Assembly: GCA_038501625.1 (NCBI GenBank)
Contig: JAZAYU010000062.1
Coordinates: forward strand, 2,555,265-2,619,264
Origin: Corbicula japonica
Taxonomy: Eukaryota > Mollusca > Bivalvia > Venerida > Cyrenidae
Reading direction: 5' to 3'
Length of the DNA stretch: 64,000 nt
The notes under the pieces were generated by a model. It was not told the origin of the DNA and ran no database searches. It saw only the letters and a list, made by a program, of their open reading frames with translations. Positions 12,236-21,369 of the stretch are shown here, piece after piece. Made by a program: the position numbers and the translations under genes. How positions within the stretch are numbered: the stretch's first letter is position 1; each line of letters begins with the position of its first letter.

Positions 12236-12239
12236 ATTA

Positions 12240-13335
12240 AGTTAAGTCGCGATTGTACTTGAATCTCGTAGATCAGCCGAGTTGCGATTGCATTTGAGTA
12301 CTTGATCGGAGAATCTCGGAGACCGGCCGAGATTTGGCCATTGCATTTGAGTACTTAATCAGAGATTCTATGTGATCGGCCGAGTAGTTGCTCTTGCACT
12401 TGAAAACTGGATCGGAAAGACTCGGAGATCAGCCGAGATATTGTGATCGCACTTGAGGACTTGATCGGAGAATCCCGGAGATCACCCGAGAACTTATGAT
12501 TGCATTTGAGTACTTGATCGGAGAATCTCGGAGACCGGCCGAGATTTGGCCATTGCATTTGAGTACTTAATCAGAGAGTCTATGAGATCGGCCTAGAAGT
12601 TGCTCTTGCACTTGAAAATTGGATCAGAGAGTCTATGAGATCGGCCGAGAAGTTGCTCTTGCACTTGAAAATTGGATCGGAGAGACTCAGAGATCAGCCG
12701 AGATATTGCGATCGCACTTGAGGACTTGATCGGAGAATCCCGGAGATCACCCGAGAACTTATGATTGCATTTGAGTACTTGATCGGAGAATCTCGGAAAC
12801 CGGCCGAGATTTGGCCATTGCATTTGAGTACTTAATCAGAGAGTCTATGAGATCGGCCTAGAAGTTGCTCTTGCACTTGAAAATTGGATCAGAGAGTCTA
12901 TGAGATCGGCCGAGAAGTTGCTCTTGCACTTGAAAATTGGATCGGAGAGACTCAGAGATCAGCCGAGATATTGCGATCGCACTTGAGGACTTGATCGGAG
13001 AATCCCGGAGATCACCCGAGAACTTATGATTGCATTTGAGTACTTGATCGGAGAATCTCGGAGACCGGCCGAGATTTGGCCATTGCATTTTAGTACTTAA
13101 TCAGAGAGTCAATGAGATCGGCCTAGAAGTTGCTCTTGCACTTGAAAATTAGATCAGAAAGTCTATGAGATCGGCCGAGAAGTTGCTCTTGCACTTGAAA
13201 ACTGGATCGGAGAGACTCGGAGATCAGCCGAGATATTGCGATCGCACTTGAGGACTTGATCGGAGAATCCCGGAGATCAGCCGAGAACTTGCGATTGCAC
13301 TTGTGGACTTGATCGGAGAATCTCGCAGATAGGCA
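12240..13335 (+). repeat. Satellite with higher-order structure (~45 bp monomers, 265 bp higher-order unit)
   Basis: Monomers share a core like 'gatcggagaatctcggagac' followed by 'cggccgag' and 'ttgcacttgaa'. Groups of about six monomers repeat as a 265 bp unit: the block at about 12590-12855 is almost identical to 12855-13120, and flanking blocks are more diverged. The three minus-strand frames of 67-76 codons here are by-products of the array. Homogenised central copies suggest recent unequal exchange. Confidence 0.9.
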
Positions 13336-13339
13336 ATGA

Positions 13340-14030
13340 AGATAAGATTGCAGGAAACCTGATTGTTATTGCTAGCAAAGCAACCCTCAAGCTTTCTTGC
13401 ACAGGCTAGACAAATTATATTCTTAAATGGGCACCATTTGCTTTCTAGAGAATTATACCTTTACTAACAACACTGTATTGAACCACTATAGACGCAGATA
13501 GTTCTTGTGATTGTAAAAAAACAAATATTTGAAAGAACAAATCAAAACACCTTACACATGAACCCCCAATACTTGTTTTCGCGAAATTCGATAGTGTTTC
13601 AACTTGATCAAAGCGGGCTTGTGTGCAGCTAAGTGCTTTTGAGAAATGGCATTTAATTACTTCACTACTATGGTCACGAAACATTTAATGTTCTATAGCG
13701 CTAAGCATGTATGGTGATTAGCCCATCGACAGTTAATCGTTGTGCTTACATCTTTGGCTGCACGACGGTGGCAAGGATTTAAGAATTTATGGGGAAATAT
13801 TGTAAAACGAACATGGAAGCTCGATCTGTTTCTTTTATCCCTGTCATCGTTTCTTGCCTTTTGACTCCAGGTGAGGTCTGGTCTCGGTAAGGTCATTGAG
13901 TACCTGTCCATTTGCTTTACAACACTATTAATTTGCATGCAACATTGTCGAATGGATTGGAGGATTGACGTCATTTCACCAAGACAATTTCTACTTGTTT
14001 GAACATATGAGAACCTGTTGGGGCAAGTGT
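13340..14030. other. Non-coding, includes the 5' part of a dispersed repeat
   Basis: 13930-14030 (gcatgcaacattgtcgaatg, then tatgagaacctgttggggca) matches 61696-61795 and belongs to the same dispersed repeat as 10640-11815. The minus frames at 13445-13684 and 13693-14070 lack splice borders and domains. Confidence 0.5.
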
Positions 14031-14846
14031 AAGGTTGGTGCACCTTAGAATTTGCCACTAACCGTTCCAAGGTAGTATCATCTCGGGTTCTCTTTCTCGT
14101 TGTTTGTTATGTCTGCCTGGAAAATGATAATTTTATTACCCATTATGTTTTTTTCTTTCTCTTCTTGTTGACTATGTGGGTAGGCTGTGGTTTCTGAATC
14201 ATGCCATTCCTCATATGCATATTTCACTTTTAAGAACTTTATTAATTATATGTTATTTATCACATTCCTTTCCAATTAAATCATAGCAAAATCTCTAATG
14301 TTATAACAAATGCGTAATTAGTATTTAAATGCATATGAAAAAAACACATTTATCGTTGTTTACATATAGTTATAAGGTTGGTACAGATAAAGCATTATGA
14401 GTTTATTTACAATGTTGTTATACGTGCCACATATTTCAGAATAATGAAGTGATCCTGAAAAAGGGGGACAACTCCGACTTCAATGCTATTCATTTTTTGA
14501 CAAGACGTCGTTTTATAAAAAAAAACGATACCTGGAATGCACTTCGCTTGTATACTACTCCAGAGACCCGGGAACTGACATGTAATTGTTTTATTCCCAG
14601 GGGCATACTGACCAGGCGGACACTTGAACGAGTATGTCCGATTAGATCCCAGAGTCACCTCTCCAGGCGACAATTCAGCATACCGAACTTGTTCGGGTGG
14701 TTGACAGACTAAAAATATAAATAGTTTTAATAATACTTCGTACTAGTTGTTTTAATACAAATAACGCCGATGTTTTAATATTAATTTACAGAGTATAAAC
14801 TGTTTTAAAAGTTATTTACTTCGCTTAAAACTGGATAAAATAACAT
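14031..14846 (-). repeat. Segmental duplication unit 1 (contains sushi exon)
   Basis: About 816 bp duplicated as 15181-15306 plus 17108-17803, with only a few substitutions. Unit 1 is uninterrupted and keeps the run of seven T after 'cattatg' at 14148-14154. It therefore represents the empty site of the mobile element that splits unit 2. Confidence 0.9.
14532..14708 (-). CDS. Sushi (CCP) domain exon, copy 1
   Basis: A 177 nt minus-strand exon, phase 1 in and phase 1 out, which is the usual arrangement for sushi-domain exons. The acceptor is tttatatttttag and the donor GTATCG. The 59 codons make one complete sushi/CCP module: first Cys in VCQPPEQVRYAEL, second in YSFKCPPGQYAPG, third in TITCQFPGLW (with the conserved Trp), and fourth in QAKCIPG. 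Such modules are extracellular and mediate protein contacts in complement-like factors, lectins and adhesion receptors. The preceding candidate exon (19001-19088) ends in phase 1 and would join in frame. The exon at 17490-17666 appears identical, so this is a fresh exon duplication. Confidence 0.8.
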
Positions 14847-15180
14847 GGGGAGCTCCTCTTACATTAATGATGCCAGTAAATGAAAATGTGATCACCAATA
14901 TGTTTATCTTAGAAAAGGTTTATTCAGTAGATCTATCGGTTTAAAAAATTTTAGGTTTTGAAAAATTTACAGTTGCTTTATATTCTTTCTTTATTTATAA
15001 GGGAGGTAATTTGCAAAAATGATATTTAAATAACATGCATCCGAGGACCTAAACTAGTGTGTTTTTCTTTTTTTTACATGTCATAAATTTATATATTGAC
15101 AGTCAAAAAAAAACTGTTTGATGCTCCTACGGAAACGGAGTTGGTACTTGTGCGAATTATAATCCAAACAAACAAGTTTA
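14847..15180. other. Spacer between duplicated units
   Basis: No exon or repeat recognised; AT-rich. Confidence 0.4.
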
Positions 15181-15306
15181 AGTGTAAGGTTGGTGCACCT
15201 TAGAATTTGCCACTAACCGTTCCAAGGTAGTAGCATCTCGGGTTCTCTTTCTCGTTGTTTGTTATGTCTGCCTGGAAAATGATAATTTTATTACCCATTA
15301 TGTTTT
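15181..15306 (-). repeat. Segmental duplication unit 2, upstream fragment
   Basis: Matches 14031-14151 of unit 1 up to the T-tract, where the Helitron-like insertion begins. The rest of unit 2 resumes at 17108. Confidence 0.85.
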
Positions 15307-16233
15307 TCGGCGTTAGCTGTCTAAGCTCACTTTTGACCTAGTTTTTCGACCAATGAAATATGTAAATAATACTCGTATTCTCTTATTATGCAGAGGGAAA
15401 ATGAAATAAACTATTTCGATTGGTAGCTATTTACACCATAGAGGCATCTAGCAGGGTGGAGAGGTATCTAGTGGGATTTTTATTATTATGCAGCGGAAAA
15501 ATCAAATAGATTATTTCGATTGGTGTTGTATTGGAGACAAACATATTTACGATTTAAATAACCAGTTAAGTCAATTTTGATGGTTTAAATACAATTTTAT
15601 ATGGAATATTCTTGCATACAATACACAGTGTAAAACGAAAGAGAAGTGTAGATATTTCTAATTCTTACTGGTTTCTTTCTAGTACATTTGATACTGTTCG
15701 TTGTAGTGTAGTGGCTAACACTCTCGCCTCACAAGCGAAGGCCCCGGGTTCAAGGCTCTGGAGGGACACTTTTTTTTAAAGTTAATTACGTACAAGTTGG
15801 TAGATTTCGCTTTTGTAACAGGCTTTTTGTATTTATTTTTATTGAATTTCAAGGACATTTATTCATCTTGAGTTCTAACTCTACAGGAGGTATTTTGTTG
15901 AAACTGAATAAATGTAGACAAGACTTAATGTAAGACATTGCTTCTTTAATCGACTTAAAATTGTTATCACTGTATGAAATTGTTGCATCAGCTTCAACAT
16001 TTTTTTTGAAAGACACTTAAAATGAATTTATGAGTTGTCATGATTCGGTCGCTTAAACTCTAGGTCATACTAAGAAGGCAGGGAGGGTTCGTCAACAGCT
16101 ATAACAAGTAAAATAAAATAACTAAACTTTGTCTGCTTCGCCTCTCTGTATTTCCTTCTTTCTTATATACATGTACATGTATATATAAATCTTTTCCATC
16201 AACGCCGTTTATCTTTTTTAAAGATATTTCTTG
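15307..16233 (+). mobile_element. Helitron-like non-autonomous element, copy A (full length, 927 bp)
   Basis: Starts TCGGCGTTAGCTGTC and ends GATATTTCTTG. A small hairpin (atctttttt / aaagat) lies about 8-10 bases before the end. Comparison with the uninterrupted duplicate at 14148-14154 shows the insertion adds no target duplication: 4 T left plus 3 T right equals the 7 T of the empty site. A 5' TC start, a 3' subterminal hairpin and no target duplication are Helitron traits. The final CTTG departs from the usual CTRR, so the class is a tentative inference. It carries a tRNA-like unit at 15697-15777 and no protein. Confidence 0.65.
15697..15777 (+). ncRNA. tRNA-Val-like Pol III unit inside Helitron-like copy A
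   Basis: 'tgtagtgtagtggctaacac' fits a tRNA box A region, and 'gggttcaag' a box B. The anticodon arm cgcctcacaagcg resembles tRNA-Val with CAC in the loop. A run of eight T directly after the acceptor end could terminate Pol III. The acceptor and T stems do not pair well, so this is not a functional tRNA. It may be a SINE head or a captured promoter. Confidence 0.55.
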
Positions 16234-17107
16234 TAAATAATACTCGTATTCTCTTATTATGCAGTGGGAAAATGAAATAAACTATTTCGATTGGTAGCTA
16301 TTTACACCAGAGAGGCATCTAGCAGGCTGGAGAGGTATCTAGTGGGATTTTATTATTATGCAGCGGAAAAATCAAATAGATTAATTAGATTGGTTGTTAG
16401 TGGGTGTTGTATTGGAGGAAAAATATATTTACGATTTGAGCGACCAGTTAAGTCAATATTGGTGGCTTAAATACAATATCCTTGGATGTCACTTGCATAC
16501 AATACACAGTGTAAAACGAAAGAGAAGTGTAGATATTTCTAGTTCTTACTGGTTCCTTTCTAGTTCCTTTGATACTGATTGTTAATTTCAAGTTCGTAAG
16601 ACAAGTTCATTGTAGTGTAGTGGCTAACACTCTCGCCTCTCAAGCGGAGGCCCCCGGGTTCAATACTCAGGACGGACACTTTTTTTAAACTTAATAAACG
16701 TAAAAGTTGGTAGATTTCGCTCTTGTAACAGGCTGTTATTATTTATATTTATTAAATTTCAAGGACATTTATTCATCTTGAATTCTCACTCTACACGAGG
16801 TATTTTATTGAAACTGAATATTTTGCTTCTTTAATCTTCTTGTTATCACTGTATGAAATTGTTGCAACAGCTTCAAAATTTTTTTTTGAAAGACACTTTC
16901 AATAAACTAATGAGTTGTCATGATTCGGTCGCTTAATCTCTAAGTCATACTAAGAATGCAGAGAGGGTTCGTCAACAGCTATATCAAATAAAATAAAATA
17001 ACTAAACTGTGTCTGCTTTGCCTCTCTGTATTTCTTTCTTTTTTATATACATGTATATATAAATCTTTTCCACCAACGCCGTTTATCTTTTTTAAAGATA
17101 TTTCTTG
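16234..17107 (+). mobile_element. Helitron-like element, copy B (5'-truncated, head-to-tail with A)
   Basis: Begins 'taaataatactcg' at once after the end of copy A. It lacks the first 56 bases and runs to the same end (GATATTTCTTG at 17107), followed by the T-tract of the target. A and B therefore sit as a tandem in one target site, as rolling-circle transposition can produce. Substitutions separate the copies. Confidence 0.65.
16606..16686 (+). ncRNA. tRNA-like Pol III unit inside copy B
   Basis: Same unit as in copy A, but with cgcctctcaagcg in the anticodon arm (CTC in the loop), 'gggttcaat' box B and a seven-T run. The T arm is unpaired, so it is a tRNA-derived relic or promoter rather than a tRNA gene. 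Confidence 0.55.
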
Positions 17108-17803
17108 TTTCTTTCTCTTCTTGTTGACTATGTGGATAGGCTGTGTATTCTGAATGTTGCCATTCCTCATATGCATATTTCACTTTTAAGAACTTTATTA
17201 ATTATATGTTATTTATCACATTCCTTTCCAATTAAATCATAGCAAAATCTCCAATGTTATAACAAATGCGTAATTAGTATTTAAATGCATATGAAAAAAA
17301 CAACATTTATCGTTGTTTACATATGGTTATAAGGTTGGTACAGATAAAGCATTATGAGTTTATTTACAATGTTGTTATACGTGCCACATATTTCAGAATA
17401 ATGAAGTGATCCTGAAAAAGGGGGACAACTCCGACTTCAATGCTATTCATTTTTTGACATGACGTCGTTTTATAAAAAAAAAACGATACCTGGAATGCAC
17501 TTCGCTTGTATACTACTCCAGAGACCCGGGAACTGACATGTAATTGTTTTATTCCCAGGGGCATACTGACCAGGCGGACACTTGAACGAGTATGTCCGAT
17601 TAGATCCCAGAGTCACCTCTCCAGGCGACAATTCAGCATACCGAACTTGTTCGGGTGGTTGACAGACTAAAAATAGAAATAGTTTTAATAATACTTTGTC
17701 TAGTTGTTTTAATACAAATAACGCAGATGTTTTAATATTAATTAACAGAGTATAAACTGTTTTAAAAGTTATTTACTTCGCTTAAAACTGGATAAAATAA
17801 CAT
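17108..17803 (-). repeat. Segmental duplication unit 2, downstream fragment
   Basis: Matches 14152-14846, starting with the remaining three T and tttctttctcttcttg and ending at ggataaaataacat. Differences from unit 1 are few and lie mostly near 17135-17160. Confidence 0.9.
17490..17666 (-). CDS. Sushi (CCP) domain exon, copy 2
   Basis: Appears identical to the exon at 14532-14708 over all 177 nt, with the same acceptor and donor, phase 1 in and out, four cysteines and the conserved Trp. Because the exon is symmetric, both copies can be spliced in tandem without disturbing the frame, adding a second sushi module. Alternatively one copy may be skipped. The intron outside the exon has been split by the Helitron-like tandem A+B, which leaves the splice sites intact. 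The function is as for copy 1: an extracellular interaction module of an unidentified protein. Confidence 0.78.
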
Positions 17804-17982
17804 ATGCCTAAGTATTATAGTGTTAAATATAATCAAGTGAATTCATATTAACCTTGTTATTGGGTCAAGGGTTAATACGGCTGCTCACAGACCGATAACA
17901 TGGCCAATTCATGAATGACAAATGAATATTTCTATATAATGTTTGGTACAAATGATATATAAATGTCCGTTCTTTCTAAAAA

Positions 17983-18919
17983 CAAGAAATATCTTTAAAA
18001 AAGATAAACGGCGTTGATGGAAAAGATTTATATATACATGTATATAAGAAAGAAAGAAATACAGAGAGGGAAAGCAGACACAGTTTAGTTATTTTATTTT
18101 ATTTGTTATAGCTGTCGACGAACCCTCCCTGCCTTCTTAGTATGACTTAGAGATTAAGCGACCGAATCATGACAACTCATAAATTTATTGAAAGTGTCTT
18201 GTTGCAACAATTTCATACAGTGATAACAAGTCGATAAAAGATACTGAAGCAAAATATTCAGTTGCAATAAAATACCTCGTGTAGAGTGAGAATTCAAGAT
18301 GAGTAAATGTCCTTGAAATTTAATAAATATAAATAATAACAGCCTGTTACAAGAGCGAAATCTACCAACTTTTACGTATATTAACTTTAAAAAAAGTGTC
18401 CGTCCTGAGTATTGAACCCGGGGGCCTCCGCTTGAGAGGCGAGAGTGTAAGCCACTACACTACAATAAACTTGTATTTCGTACTTGAAATTAACAATCAG
18501 TATCAAAGGAACTAGAAAGGAACCAGTAAGAACTAGGAATATCTACACTTCTCTTTCGTTTTACACTGTGTATTGTATGCAAGTGTTTACCTGACACCCA
18601 AGAATATTCCATATAATATTGTATTTAAGCCATCAATATTGACTTAACTGGTTACTTAAATCGTAAATATGTTTTTCCTCCATTACAACACCCACTAACA
18701 ACCAATCGAATTAATCTATTTAATTTTTCCGCTGCATAATAATAAAAATCCCACTAGATACCTCTCCACCCTGCTAGATGCCTCTCTGGTGTAAATAGCT
18801 ACCAATCGAAATAGTTTATTTCATTTTCCCTCTGCACAATAAGAAAATACGAGTATTATTTACAACATTTCATTGGTCGAAAAACTAGGTCAAAAGTGAG
18901 CTTAGACAGCTAACGCCGA
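17983..18919 (-). mobile_element. Helitron-like element, copy C (inverted, full length)
   Basis: Read on the minus strand it starts TCGGCGTTAGC at 18919 and ends GATATTTCTTG at 17983, with T on both flanks. It is close to copies A, B and E. With A and B it makes a broad inverted pair around the second sushi exon. Confidence 0.65.
18388..18466 (-). ncRNA. tRNA-like Pol III unit inside copy C
   Basis: Reverse-strand version of the copy B unit: box A region 'tgtagtgtagtgg', box B 'gggttcaat', then a short T-run. One base differs in 'gtggcttac'. Not a functional tRNA. Confidence 0.5.
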
Positions 18920-19000
18920 ATAAAAATAACAAAAAACTAGAAATGCTAAAAATATCACCGAACTCATTGTCGCATGGCTGGCTCTAATATAAATACCAAC

Positions 19001-19088
19001 CAATATCAACACATTGGTGAGTACTCCCAACTGGAAGACAGCGTTGAGTATCGGTACAGTCATTTCCCATGCAGACACCGGCCATGGC
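19001..19088 (-). CDS. Cysteine-rich (EGF-like?) exon preceding the sushi exons
   Basis: On the minus strand a strong acceptor (cgcttttttcag) precedes AMAGVCMGNDCTDTQRC, followed by LPVGSTHQCVDI. This gives four closely spaced Cys in about 25 residues. If it uses the weak GTTGGT donor at 18999-19000 it leaves in phase 1, and the next residue is the Val before the first Cys of the sushi module. The result, QCVDI-V-CQPPEQ, reads naturally. It enters in phase 0. The spacing is too short for a full EGF domain, so it may be half of a cysteine-rich domain. The weak donor lowers confidence. A signal-peptide exon was not found upstream. Confidence 0.5.
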
Positions 19089-20299
19089 CTGAAAAAAGCG
19101 TAAAGTTGCGATGAGCAATAAAATTAAGAACTACTAGTATGAGCTTGTTTGATTGAGTCCGATTCCCGAAGTTGCGACATTTTAAGAAACACAATAAAGG
19201 TAACCATCGAGTTTAAGTGCTTGTTTTGCAATAAAGGTAACAATTTGCATCAGAAAATAACTCGATTCCTTTAAGGTAACCATCACGATATCCGAGTGAA
19301 GACGGTGACTTAAACCGTAACTGTATAACAATTTCTTCTCTAAGTGAAAACTATTGAACAGTGTTTTTTTAAAGTTTGGTTAAGTTCAAAGTCAAATTTA
19401 AGATACGTCTTTAAAGTGACAGCTCTACAGTTGAAGAAATATGGGTGCTAATCATGCTAATGTCAAATCCTAATTTCCTTCACATTTTTCTGTAGAAAGA
19501 ATAAAACTTCGTTGAGCAATTAGACCGTTTGGAAATATTCTGTGTTAAAGTTTCCTACGTTCGCAATGTTATTAATTAAATAGAGAAAAAAGAAACTTTG
19601 AAAGCCTACGAACCACGAACGCAACAAATATCAAAATAATATTATTGCAGGCTGGGTTTAAATGAGCCTGTTCATGGGCAGTAATGGAAATATCATCACG
19701 CGAATTCTTAATTTTGAAAAATGCTCAAGAAAAAATCTAAGTATTGACGTTTGATGCAAACTATACAAATCAGACTTTAAAAACAATTCAAACTCGATAT
19801 AACATGTGAAATAATATTATCCTAGTTACATGGCATTAGTGGCATTAATGAGTATATCTTAATCCCCGGTCACAACCCACCGTACTTGCAAGTGCGTGCT
19901 GTCTACGTGCAAAAACATGGGCAAAATTTAGGAATCCGTACGTGGTGAGCACCGCCTCCGTACGGATTTGGGAGCACGCAGATACGTCGTAGCATGTTTA
20001 TTGCATGCAAAACTTTCTCTGCGTTCGAGCTGCGGGCGGGCTGCGGATTTATCCCCAGTATGGTTAACGCGCGTGCCCTGTACGTCCATGATCACACAAC
20101 GCACCAGGGGGGGGGGGGGGAGGTGCACTGGTCCGAGAAGTTGCGTGGTTGCGAAATGGTAAATCTTGAACGCAACGTAAACAATTGTTACAATTTTCCA
20201 TGGAAAATGACATGATTAATAAAATTGAAGCAATCAATTAATTTTAATTCGATTTTTATAATAACATTTTGATTTTTTTAGGAATTATTCACAACTGTT
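19089..20299. other. Non-coding; poly-G run and a dispersed repeat
   Basis: 19570-19700 (aaactttgaaagcctacgaa, then ttgcaggctgggtt) has a diverged partner at 45480-45580. A homopolymer of about 14 G sits at 20107-20120. The overlapping 64-73 codon frames at 19928-20215 have no splice support. Confidence 0.5.
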
Positions 20300-20390
20300 T
20301 AAAACGGGGTATCCAATCCGGCCACGACTTTTCGGCTATGTTTGGCTATTATCCATTTGACAGTTCGGCGCGGAATCACAGGTAATGTCG
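20300..20390 (+). other. Possible 5' untranslated first exon of the transposase gene
   Basis: 'cgcggaatcacag|gtaatg' forms a good donor at 20391. In the phase needed to reach exon 2 the segment has a stop and no later ATG, so it could only be 5' UTR. The upstream boundary and promoter are not visible. Confidence 0.3.
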
Positions 20391-21032
20391 TCTGTGGAAT
20401 TTGTAAACAATGCGCATTTAAATTGCATTTAAAGAGTTTTATGGATAATACTAGTGTTTTTTCTTAATAATTTGTATGACTATTCTTGATGATAAGATTT
20501 TCATATCTGTTAAGAAGCTTTTATTGCTTTTTTTCAAAAGTTTCGGCCAGATTTTTATCACGGGTGCTTTGGAACAAAACTCAATTCTTGAGATGGACCG
20601 CATTGAGATTGTAACATAGATCTTTCTCTAGTTGGCTTATTGTTGAATTTTTACCTCAAAGTAGTATTATTAGTTAAAGTCTTTATATTATATATATTTA
20701 ACTTCAAATTAAATTTAATTATCCTTATTTCCTCACACCATTTCCCCACCTCAGGCTCAACCCATTTTATTAATTATCATTGGATATCGCCATCTCCTTT
20801 TTTCTGGCAGGACTTTGTGCATGTCGTAAGTTTAAGTATAGTTGTTAATAAAATAAATAAAAAAGTGTTGTGATCTTGGATGACAAGAAAGTGAGATATG
20901 CCTATCAGGAATGTCCATATCCAGCAGACACTGTCTCGTATTCTCGTATTGGCCCTGCAATTCAAATATTGTCACGGTTGAGTCATCTTATGAATTTGAT
21001 GTTTTTAAATCTGTTGATTTCTAAAAGTGTCA

Positions 21033-21162
21033 TTAATCAAGTGAATTCACATTCGCCATGTTATTGGACTCAGGCAGTCGTGTTAGCCCTGGGCCTCGGG
21101 CCATTAATTATGACTACTCTTGGCCCAAGGGCCTTGGCCCATTATGAATTCACTTGATTAAT
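21033..21162. repeat. Small inverted-repeat element
   Basis: Starts 'ttaatcaagtgaattca' and ends with the reverse complement 'tgaattcacttgattaat'. The interior is palindromic around ggcccaagggccttggccc. A diverged relative may lie at 17830-17915 (aatcaagtgaattcatatta). Confidence 0.7.
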
Positions 21163-21323
21163 AACTTTATAGGAATTTATTGGTATAGAATTAATATAGA
21201 ATTGGTATTGAATTAAAATTAATTTCTTTGGGGTTGTCTGTTTGGCTTTTGTACATAGGAAGAATGTTCATTGATAAGTTTATAAAACACTGTAAGTCTA
21301 CCATCAAGTTTTCAATGTTCTAG

Positions 21324-21369
21324 GTACCTCCAGCCCAGTTCCCCTTAATGATGGAGAGAGATGGAAGTG
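21324..21369 (+). CDS. Transposase gene, first coding exon
   Basis: The acceptor is ttcaatgttctag and the donor gtttgt (weak). It contains two adjacent ATGs and reads MMERDGS, then leaves in phase 1. This is the least certain exon because of its donor, but its phase fits the next exon, which is open in only one frame. Confidence 0.5.

Noticed and set aside
12355..13088. Three similar 67-76 codon minus frames
   Set aside because: They arise from the 265 bp satellite period and have no splice or start context.
14449..14712. 87-codon plus frame
   Set aside because: Antisense shadow of the sushi exon, which has far better support on the minus strand.
15697..15770. Functional tRNA-Val gene
   Set aside because: Boxes A and B are recognisable, but acceptor and T stems do not pair, and it occurs inside every full-length mobile copy.
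19928..20215. Overlapping frames with Cys and Arg-rich peptides around the poly-G run
   Set aside because: Both strands are open because of local GC content; no splice sites or domain.
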